Source: an uncultured Acidiphilium sp.
Lineage (GTDB): Bacteria > Bacillota > Clostridia > Christensenellales > Borkfalkiaceae
DNA length: 24,580 bases
Direction of reading: 5' to 3'
Assembly: GCA_902495325.1 (NCBI GenBank)
Contig: CABUWK010000035.1
Location: 1 to 24,580 of the forward strand
In this document: positions 7,005-13,097 of the stretch, piece by piece
Numbering within the stretch: the first letter of the stretch is position 1
Layout: every line of letters begins with the position of its first letter
Translations under genes and position numbers: made by a program
The notes under the pieces: model-generated
Databases searched by the model: none
Seen by the model: only the letters and a program-made list of their open reading frames with translations
What the model was told of the DNA's origin: nothing

Positions 7005-8042
7005 TTATGGCAGCTCGTCTTCGAAAACAACAATTCCGTCTTCGGCGTAATACAATTGCGATGATAGCATTTTTTCAAATTCACGGAAACGGAAACGACG
7101 ATTGTTTAAAAAGGAAGCCAGATAAACATTTTCCCCGTCTCTCGAAGCAATATAAACGATCATCTGTTTCTGACACGAAAAAGGATACCTTTCATCTTTC
7201 TCGACCGGAAGCAGATAAAGACCGTAAAAATACTCTTCAGGTATAATTTCTCCGGTAACGAGAGCGATTATTTCGGGTATAGAGAAAAACTTTAAATATT
7301 TGCATGTACCGCCGACAAAAAAGAAATCTTTCAGATTTTCATAGGAATAATCGGCATCCAGCTTTTTTCCGCCGAATTTATTGAAAATAATATCTTCTTC
7401 CTCTTTGATCGTTCTGCCGGGTAAAGCATTATTTCCTTTTGTTTCGATCAATTTTTTGTCATAAGCAAGAACTTTTTTTTGACGATCTTTTATGATCCGG
7501 AGTTTAACCCGAAATAACAGCTCTTCCGGTATCTCGTTTTCATAACTGATAACACCGTTCACACAGTAACGCAATGCGGAAGAAAATTTTTCCTCGTATT
7601 CATTCGTGCGAAGTGTATGATTCGATAAAAAACTCGCTATATACACGTTGACTTTGTCACAAGAAGCGATATAAACAAGCAATTGGTTTTCGTAGGGCTT
7701 TGTATATCGTTCGTCTTTTTCCAACTCAATGAGATACAGCCCGTAGAAATACTCCTCAGGTATAATTTCCTCGGTGGCAGTTTCAATAATTTCGCATATA
7801 GAAGAACTTTTCAAAAAATCCCGATCTCCGCATTCGAAAATAAAATCGTCAAGATGTCCGTAAAAGTAGTCGAGATCCAGTTTTTTTCCGCCGAATTTGT
7901 TTATGATCAGATCCTCTTCTTCCGCCACGGTTCTACCTGAAGGAAAATTGATAAGTGTTTTATTATACTCGCGAATAGCCTCTTGATTATCCTTAAACAC
8001 ACTTCTGAAATACCGATAATATAATTCTTCTTCCCTGTCCAT
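7005..8042 (-). CDS. Double-module protein, first tandem paralogue; candidate immunity protein
   Basis: Encodes 345 residues with the same two-module plan as its neighbour: module 1 about 37-171, module 2 about 209-345, both with the NKFGGKKLD core and IPEEYFYGLYL. It differs from the neighbour mainly at about residues 58-92 and 235-262, while the segment around 118-155 is nearly identical at DNA level. No signal peptide or membrane helix is seen. The ATG is 18 bases after the stop of the toxin-like gene. The ribosome site is weak (GAGAAAG, close to the ATG), so translational coupling is likely. Function is unknown. Immunity to the protein encoded immediately upstream is the simplest reading of the context, but no recognised immunity family is matched. 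Confidence 0.87.
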   Translation of the reverse strand: MDREEELYYRYFRSVFKDNQEAIREYNKTLINFPSGRTVAEEEDLIINKFGGKKLDLDYFYGHLDDFIFECGDRDFLKSSSICEIIETATEEIIPEEYFYGLYLIELEKDERYTKPYENQLLVYIASCDKVNVYIASFLSNHTLRTNEYEEKFSSALRYCVNGVISYENEIPEELLFRVKLRIIKDRQKKVLAYDKKLIETKGNNALPGRTIKEEEDIIFNKFGGKKLDADYSYENLKDFFFVGGTCKYLKFFSIPEIIALVTGEIIPEEYFYGLYLLPVEKDERYPFSCQKQMIVYIASRDGENVYLASFLNNRRFRFREFEKMLSSQLYYAEDGIVVFEDELP

Positions 8043-8060
8043 ATCTTTCTCACATGTCTT

Positions 8061-9173
8061 TTATGTTATTTGCGGATAGCCGTAAAAGCTATGCGCTCCG
8101 TGCTTTACAGGGTGATAATGTTTAAAATAGATTCCATGTTTGATTTTCCCCTGATTGTGATAACCATGGGGAATCGGCTCTTTTCCCCCGATAGCTTGCG
8201 AAGCAATCGATTTAGCGTCCTCTTCCTTAAAAGTATAAGTGTTTAACTGAGTTGATATATTTTCAATCATAATTTCCATAGCAGAAGGAGAAGGAGAAAG
8301 AATTGCAACCGCTTCCGCTTCCGAGATCGTTTCACGGGAAATATAAACCGTTGGTCCTAAAATAACGGCGATATGATACTCTGTATCATCACTACCGTTA
8401 AAGCGATTTTCCGACTCAACTTTTTCCAATTCAAACGCGCGTCCGAAAATTTGAGTTCGGTAATAAACAATAGTTGTAACCGAGGTTTTAACGATAGTTC
8501 TGGTCGTAAAATAGCCTTTTACCCATCTGAAAAAAGACTTTACGCTTTCCACAACAGTTGTAACAACAGTGTTGACAATCCGCTCTATATATGGATAACA
8601 AACGATAACCGTTGCCACACTCAATAAAGCGATAGCAACCGCAACGTCGTCAACAAGGGCAATACAGTTCTCTAACAATTCATCTTCTAAAAGTTCGTAG
8701 ACATAAAATATATTGTCTTCAAAGATAAAACAGAACTCCTCTTCATCTTCATCGTAATACGGATAGATTGTATAAGACGTCTCTTCGGAAATACTGCCGC
8801 CAAAATCTTCTCCGCTACGATTTGACAATACTTTTATATCAAACACCGTGTCTTCTCTTTCGTCAGAAAACCCGATATTAATTTCATAGGTTTCATCGAG
8901 ATAATTATCGAAATTTTTGGATATCTGAACGGTAACTTGTCCGGATGCTTCATCGACAAAACATTCATACTCATCAAACCGGCTCATAAATTCTTCCATT
9001 TCGTCTTCAACGGAAGTATTATAGAGAGTATCGGTTTTGATGGTTCGAATGTTTTCTTTTAATTGTAGCTCGTCTGAAAACTTTTTGTCTATTGAAGACA
9101 AGTAAAAGCCAAGCATTAATACTACAACTAAAAGAGCTGAAATAATTTTCCTGATTACGGTGCTGTTTTTCAT
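8061..9173 (-). CDS. Membrane-anchored putative toxin, SAR2788-like architecture
   Basis: Encodes 370 residues. An N-terminal hydrophobic segment (about 9-26) acts as signal or anchor. Then comes an acidic extracellular-looking region (about 30-165), a second hydrophobic stretch (about 171-194), a basic Thr/Val-rich segment (195-245), a region with EYHIAVILGPTVYISR (265-280), and a compact C-terminus with DAKSIASQAIGG and seven histidines (336, 339, 346, 352, 354, 358, 361) ending HSFYGYPQIT. From memory this order and the HYHP...HSFYG ending resemble the SAR2788 family of putative toxins. The biochemical activity is not known. The His cluster could be catalytic, as in nuclease-like toxin tips, or could bind metal. 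AAAGGATG upstream supports the start. It lies between an exported protease and two paralogues. Confidence 0.8.
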   Translation of the reverse strand: MKNSTVIRKIISALLVVVLMLGFYLSSIDKKFSDELQLKENIRTIKTDTLYNTSVEDEMEEFMSRFDEYECFVDEASGQVTVQISKNFDNYLDETYEINIGFSDEREDTVFDIKVLSNRSGEDFGGSISEETSYTIYPYYDEDEEEFCFIFEDNIFYVYELLEDELLENCIALVDDVAVAIALLSVATVIVCYPYIERIVNTVVTTVVESVKSFFRWVKGYFTTRTIVKTSVTTIVYYRTQIFGRAFELEKVESENRFNGSDDTEYHIAVILGPTVYISRETISEAEAVAILSPSPSAMEIMIENISTQLNTYTFKEEDAKSIASQAIGGKEPIPHGYHNQGKIKHGIYFKHYHPVKHGAHSFYGYPQIT

Positions 9174-9203
9174 TTATTACATCCTTTTGTGATAAATCAC
9201 ATT

Positions 9204-9887
9204 TTATTGTCTTAAAAATTGCTGAATACTGGTAAAGTGCAAAGCAAAGGAAACACCTTGGATAATTTCTTTGGAAGTGTTCCGAAGTCTGAAAGTGATA
9301 AGACCAATCAGTTCCCCGTTTGCATTAAACAACGGACCCCCACTATTACCTTCATTGATCACGATAGAAACTTGTGTTGTTTTTATTTCTTGCCCTTTAT
9401 AAACAACACACCTTTCCGGCGCCGATACCGTCCCTTTCAGAAAGGAAAGCCCAAAGCCATTTGGATTTCCTATTGTGTAAACCTCTTCTCCTCCGTTAAC
9501 ATGATTACCGACAAGAAATGCCTCTTCGGTTTTCCGATCAATTCTGATCAATGCCAAGTCTTCAGATTCCGAAACCCGCATAACATCTGCCACAATAAAA
9601 TCGTCACAATCAAAAAATCTTACCTCTATATTCTGAAAGTAATGGTCTTCATCTGTCATAACAACATGTTTATTTGTCAATATCAATCCATTTTCAGAAA
9701 TAACACATCCTGTGGCAAATCCCATTTTTTCCACAGTATCAAAACATCGAATTTCTACGGTTTTTTTTATTGTATCTCTGTATAATTCCTCGTCGTTAAC
9801 AAAAGACCGCCTACACCCGAAAGAAGATTGAAACAAAAAACATGCTAAGACAAAGCAAAAAATATTTTTTAATAAATTTTTGATCAC
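9204..9887 (-). CDS. Exported trypsin-like serine protease (S1, HtrA-type catalytic domain), probable lipoprotein
   Basis: Encodes 227 residues. The N-terminal hydrophobic stretch ends in SSFGC (Cys25), a plausible though not ideal lipobox, so the enzyme is probably tethered outside the membrane. The catalytic triad is complete: His74 in LTNKHVV, Asp110 in ESEDLALIRID, Ser182 in EGNSGGPLFN, with the oxyanion loop intact. GLSFLKGTVSAPE and LIGLITF complete the chymotrypsin fold. There is no PDZ domain, which shortens it relative to DegP/HtrA. The start is GTG, supported by AGGAGGAAATA directly upstream. It leads the four-gene minus-strand unit and has its own promoter. A role in processing or releasing the toxin-like neighbour is possible but inferred. 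Confidence 0.9.
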   Translation of the reverse strand: MIKNLLKNIFCFVLACFLFQSSFGCRRSFVNDEELYRDTIKKTVEIRCFDTVEKMGFATGCVISENGLILTNKHVVMTDEDHYFQNIEVRFFDCDDFIVADVMRVSESEDLALIRIDRKTEEAFLVGNHVNGGEEVYTIGNPNGFGLSFLKGTVSAPERCVVYKGQEIKTTQVSIVINEGNSGGPLFNANGELIGLITFRLRNTSKEIIQGVSFALHFTSIQQFLRQ

Positions 9888-9922
9888 TATTTCCTCCTGT
9901 TAAGCTAAATCACACAATGATT

Positions 9923-9951
9923 ATTTTAACATATAATCACATAATTGTCAA
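9923..9951 (-). promoter_or_regulatory. Sigma-A promoter for the protease / toxin-like / paralogue unit
   Basis: On the minus strand TTGACA (9946-9951), 17-base spacer, TAAAAT (9923-9928). The GTG start lies about 35 bases downstream. No further promoter of this quality is seen before 5913, so the four genes are probably one transcript. Confidence 0.75.
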
Positions 9952-9959
9952 CATGAAAT

Positions 9960-10235
9960 CCTATCAAAAAAATGCAAAAATCTTAACTGCTGCCCAAGCG
10001 TACTTTCCTGTTCTTCAAGCAAAGAATTGCCGCAACGTGCGAAAAGCGGCTTAAAGGCTTGATGAATTTCGTTTATTCCCGGCTATGCCGGACAAGAATA
10101 AAACGAACCATGATCTATCGGCGTATTTTAAACTAATACTTCGTTACGCGTTACGGCTTATACTGCCCAAGTATTAACCCGTTCGCGTGCCTTGTCTTAG
10201 CCTGAAAATCCGCCGTCGGACTTGCCCGTGAATAA
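9960..10235. other. Non-coding, structure-rich intergenic region
   Basis: No credible gene is present between the protease and sigma-factor promoters. Several inverted repeats occur. TTCGTTTATTC (10068-10078) pairs with GAATAAAACGAA (10096-10107) with one bulge, around an inner CCGG/CCGG stem. TAATACTT and AAGTATTA flank about 10134-10176. GCCGC/GCGGC lies near 10029-10050. CTGCCCAAG occurs at 9990-9998 and again at 10163-10171. It may be a dispersed repeat or a structured RNA. tRNA-like and CRISPR-like patterns were looked for and not found. Confidence 0.4.
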
Positions 10236-10239
10236 ACAG

Positions 10240-10268
10240 TTGACTTTTTTTGAAATTTATAATATAGT
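10240..10268 (+). promoter_or_regulatory. Candidate sigma-A promoter of the sigma-factor operon
   Basis: TTGACT (10240-10245), 17-base spacer, TATAGT (10263-10268). It lies just upstream of the predicted ECF promoter, so the operon would have a basal housekeeping start plus an autoregulated one. Confidence 0.55.
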
Positions 10269-10280
10269 TTTTAAAGGATC

Positions 10281-10312
10281 GTGAGAATTTTCCCCCTTCC
10301 CGATCGTATGAT
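10281..10312 (+). promoter_or_regulatory. Predicted ECF sigma-factor promoter (autoregulation)
   Basis: The segment GTGAGAATTT followed by a C-rich spacer and CGATCGTATGAT recurs at 11879-11910 with 29 of 32 positions identical and no gap. A -35-like GAGAATTT and -10-like CGTAT about 16 bases apart fit the ECF promoter plan. It ends 33 bases before the sigma-factor ATG. Confidence 0.75.
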
Positions 10313-10345
10313 ATATGAAAGAAGAAACGCAAAAGACGGCAAACG

Positions 10346-10864
10346 ATGAACAAACTGAGATTGAAGCACCTCCTTTCCGGATTGAAAGCAGGTAAAAAAG
10401 AATATTTCGAAGAATTTTACCGGCTGACGAAAGGGGCGGTATGGTACTCCGTTTTGCGATACGTAAAGTCGCGCCATCATGCGGAAGACGTCCTCCAGGA
10501 CACCTACATTGCTTTTCTCGATCATCTTGATGCGGTGCGGGGCGATCCTTTACCCTACCTTTGCACGATAGCGAAGAACAAGGCATTAGACAGCATAAAA
10601 AAAGACGCAAAGCTCGATAAAGCCCCTCTTTCCGAAGATATGCCCGCCAAAACGGACGAAAATTCGTTCGATACACCCCTTCTCGATCTTTGCCGGAAAC
10701 GGTTGACGGAAGAAGATTTTTATATCCTCGAAAACACCGTTCTCTTCGGCTATACGCGGGTGGATGTGGCAAAAGCGCTCGGAAAACCCGTTTCCACCGT
10801 CAATCGCAGGTACAACGAAATTTTAAAGAAAATCAAGAAATTCGCAACGGAGATCTATCGATGA
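10346..10864 (+). CDS. ECF-family RNA polymerase sigma factor
   Basis: Encodes 172 residues that direct RNA polymerase to a small target set. The sigma-2 region spans about 20-90, with the -10 recognition helix signature HAEDVLQDTYIAFLDHL (45-61) followed by YLCTIAKNKALDSIK. The sigma-4 helix-turn-helix lies at about 118-165 (YTRVDVAKALGKPVSTVNRR). No extra domain is present. The Shine-Dalgarno is weak. The stop codon overlaps the start of the next gene as ATGA, so the downstream anti-sigma factor is translationally coupled. It is preceded by a sigma-A-like promoter and by a conserved element shared with the lipoprotein gene at 11976, pointing to autoregulation and a direct target. The stimulus cannot be read from the sequence. 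Confidence 0.93.
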   Translation: MNKLRLKHLLSGLKAGKKEYFEEFYRLTKGAVWYSVLRYVKSRHHAEDVLQDTYIAFLDHLDAVRGDPLPYLCTIAKNKALDSIKKDAKLDKAPLSEDMPAKTDENSFDTPLLDLCRKRLTEEDFYILENTVLFGYTRVDVAKALGKPVSTVNRRYNEILKKIKKFATEIYR

Positions 10865-11838
10865 ACGCACGCAAAAAACTGAACGAAGAAATCAAGAATG
10901 CCGCGCCCGATCTCGGCGAAGCGATCTCTATGCAGATCGACTGGGACAGGATCTCGGTTCCGCGGGAAACGAAAAAACGGCAGTTACGCCGCCCGCTTGC
11001 GTTTTCCCTTCTCGCAACGGCTTGCCTTGCGGCGATCGCGATCCCTCTGTTTGCCGTGTTCCTGCGTCCGTCTTCCCCCGTGCCCGCCTTTGCCGCATAC
11101 GACGTTGTGATCGACATAAACCCGAACATTTCTTTTACGGTCGGAGAAAACGGCATTATCACGCAACAGAAAGGTCTGAACGAAGACGGGGTCGTATTTC
11201 TGCACTTCCGGAATTACGTAGGAAAAAACGTGGACGAAGCGACCGGATCGGTGCTGACGGAACTGAAAAACAAAGGACTGATCTCGGAAGGAAGCGTGAT
11301 CCGCATTTCCGCTTTCGATCACGAAACAAGACAGATCAAAGACGATATCCAATATAAAATCGGAAAAAACATTGAAAACCTGATCGGCTCCGACGTGACT
11401 ACCCTGTTTTTGTCTGACGACGAACTGGATAAGATCGAAGATTATTATAAGAATCATACCGTCAACGAAGACGAAAAACAATTGCTCGAAAATTTCAGAA
11501 ACAAGGTTCTGCGCGTGGCAAACGAAAAACTTACCGACTGCAAAACCCTTCTGCGTACCCTTAAAAAATACCGGGAAAGCGAAACTTTCGTAGATTTGTC
11601 CGCCGAGGACAGAGAGTTGCTTGTCTCCTTTCTTCGGAAATATCGGTTTGAGCACGATTTCGACGAAAACGGAGAGATTTCTTACGACGATCTCGAAGAT
11701 TTTCTCGAGGAACTCGACGACGCTTGCAGTGACATTGCGGAAGGGATCGAAGAAATCGAAAAAAACGGCGACGACTACACAGAGCTTACGGAAAAACTCG
11801 CGGATCTGCTCAAAGACTGTCTCTGGGAAAAGGACTGA
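10861..11838 (+). CDS. RsgI-like transmembrane anti-sigma factor with EF-hand-like loop
   Basis: Encodes 325 residues. A short cytoplasmic segment (1-45) should bind the sigma factor, one membrane helix spans about 46-67, and an outside domain begins YDVVIDINPNISFTV (80-94). This segment is typical of RsgI-type anti-sigma factors, including the Asn87-Pro88 bond at which RsgI proteins are reported to self-cleave during signalling. The rest (about 185-325) is strongly acidic and helical and contains DFDENGEISYDD (266-277), which fits all key positions of a calcium-binding EF-hand loop. No carbohydrate-binding module is attached, unlike the clostridial cellulosome RsgI proteins. The start at 10861 is chosen because it overlaps the sigma stop as ATGA; an earlier in-frame extension would overlap the sigma gene. 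Confidence 0.85.
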   Translation: MNARKKLNEEIKNAAPDLGEAISMQIDWDRISVPRETKKRQLRRPLAFSLLATACLAAIAIPLFAVFLRPSSPVPAFAAYDVVIDINPNISFTVGENGIITQQKGLNEDGVVFLHFRNYVGKNVDEATGSVLTELKNKGLISEGSVIRISAFDHETRQIKDDIQYKIGKNIENLIGSDVTTLFLSDDELDKIEDYYKNHTVNEDEKQLLENFRNKVLRVANEKLTDCKTLLRTLKKYRESETFVDLSAEDRELLVSFLRKYRFEHDFDENGEISYDDLEDFLEELDDACSDIAEGIEEIEKNGDDYTELTEKLADLLKDCLWEKD

Positions 11839-11878
11839 AAGGCAGTTTTCTCCGAAAAAAAATTAATTTTTCCGAAAA

Positions 11879-11910
11879 GTGAGAATTTCCCCCTTTCCCG
11901 ATCGTATTAT
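11879..11910 (+). promoter_or_regulatory. Predicted ECF sigma-factor promoter of the acidic lipoprotein gene
   Basis: Near-identical to 10281-10312 (three mismatches in 32, no gap), again with GTGAGAATTT, a C-rich spacer and CGATCGTAT. It lies 65 bases before the lipoprotein ATG. The preceding 11839-11878 contains an AT palindrome (AAAAATTAATTTTT) but no convincing terminator, so read-through from the sigma operon is also possible. Confidence 0.75.
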
Positions 11911-11975
11911 TTACGAGAACGGAAGTTCAACGAGAAAAACAAAGCGGAAAACCGCAACAAAGGAGGAACCCCACC

Positions 11976-13025
11976 ATGAAAAAAAACATTCTCGCCGCAA
12001 TCGCGACACTCACCCTTGCAACCGCACTGACCACGGTAAACGTTTCCTGTGCAAACAGCGGCAACAAGTCAGGCAAGAAAGAAACTCCGTCGGCGACCTT
12101 TCATTCAAGCGAAAATTTCTTTGCTCTCTCGGCGGCGTCCGGCGTCAGTTTCCTCGACGGCGCAGATACTATAAAACAAGCTGCGGCAGGCGTCAGCTTC
12201 CTCAAAGGCGCAGCCGTTATGAATCACACTGCGGCGGCAATCGACACTCTTTCCGTCGAAACACCCTCTGCCCGCCCTTCGGAATTCACGGACGAAGACG
12301 TTAAAGAGATCAACAACACCCTTGTTATGTTCGATTCGATCGTAGGGAGCGACCTCTCCGCAAAAACAGACAAAAATGACGGTACGGACGAGAAATATGC
12401 CCTTTACGAATACAAGATGACGATCTCCTTCGGCGGAAAAAACGCCGTGATGTATTATAACGAGACTGATCTGAAAACGGAGACCGATCACGACGAAGAA
12501 GAACCGGAAGAAGAACCGGAAGAAGAAACGGAAGAAGAAACGGAAGCCAAGCTCGAGGGCGTGCTCGTATCGGACGAATACGAGTACTCGGCAACGGGCA
12601 TGAGAAAGGAAGAAACTTCCGCCGACGAAACGGAATACGAACTCGAACTGATCGTAAAGAAAAGCGATACCACATACGTGAAATTTTCTTACGAAACGGA
12701 AACCGAAAACGACGAAAGCGAAACGGAATACAAGTGCGAGATCTACGAAAACGGCAAAGAAGTTCAGAAGAGCAAAATCGAGTTCGAAGAAGAAAACGGA
12801 CAGACCGAAATCTGTTTCAAACTCGAAACGGGCGGAAAATTTGACGGCGCAGAATATAAAATCGTGAAGCGTTCCGCAAATAAATATGATATCCGCAGAG
12901 AACAAAACGGTAAAAAAACGTATATCCTTGCCGAAAAAACGGAACAGGGCTATAAATTCACCTATTCCAACGGATTTTCCGAGATCCCCGACGAAAACGC
13001 GATCATACAACCGGTAAACATTTAA
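11976..13025 (+). CDS. Acidic lipoprotein, probable target of the ECF sigma factor
   Basis: Encodes 349 residues. The signal peptide ends NVSC (Cys25), so lipid anchoring is likely although Asn at -3 is atypical. Near residues 53-84 two short copies of A(S/A)GVSFL(D/K)GA occur. A low-complexity run of Glu-Pro/Glu-Thr (about 170-190) separates two beta-rich halves with many Tyr/Glu/Lys strands (e.g. EYELELIVKKSDTTYVKFSY), suggestive of a large beta-sheet lipoprotein. No enzyme motif is visible. GGAGG about ten bases upstream fixes the start. The conserved element at 11879 and the position after the anti-sigma gene suggest it acts in the same surface-stress or surface-sensing response; the role itself is unknown. 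Confidence 0.85.
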   Translation: MKKNILAAIATLTLATALTTVNVSCANSGNKSGKKETPSATFHSSENFFALSAASGVSFLDGADTIKQAAAGVSFLKGAAVMNHTAAAIDTLSVETPSARPSEFTDEDVKEINNTLVMFDSIVGSDLSAKTDKNDGTDEKYALYEYKMTISFGGKNAVMYYNETDLKTETDHDEEEPEEEPEEETEEETEAKLEGVLVSDEYEYSATGMRKEETSADETEYELELIVKKSDTTYVKFSYETETENDESETEYKCEIYENGKEVQKSKIEFEEENGQTEICFKLETGGKFDGAEYKIVKRSANKYDIRREQNGKKTYILAEKTEQGYKFTYSNGFSEIPDENAIIQPVNI

Positions 13026-13040
13026 TAATCTGCCATAACG

Positions 13041-13081
13041 AAAGGCACCGCGATACGACAAAAGTATCGCGATGCCTTTTT
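13041..13081. terminator. Bidirectional intrinsic terminator between convergent genes
   Basis: Arms 13041-13056 and 13064-13079 pair over 16 positions with one C-A mismatch around GACAAAA, with T5 following on plus and A-rich sequence on the other side. It separates the acidic lipoprotein gene (plus) from the last gene of the glycan operon (minus). Confidence 0.9.
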
Positions 13082-13097
13082 CAGCTTTTATAAAAAC

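Noticed and set aside
9219..9785. 188-codon open frame on plus
   Set aside because: Antisense to the serine protease, whose complete catalytic triad is visible on minus.
10258..10263. TATAAT as the -10 box for TTGACT at 10240
   Set aside because: The spacer would be only 12 bases. TATAGT at 10263-10268 gives the normal 17.
10690..10860. 57-residue N-terminal extension of the anti-sigma factor
   Set aside because: It lies inside the sigma-factor gene in another frame. The ATG at 10861 overlapping the sigma stop is the natural start.
12105..13061. 318-codon Phe-rich open frame on minus
   Set aside because: Complement of the Glu/Lys-rich lipoprotein gene, since GAA codons read as TTC. It also crosses the terminator.
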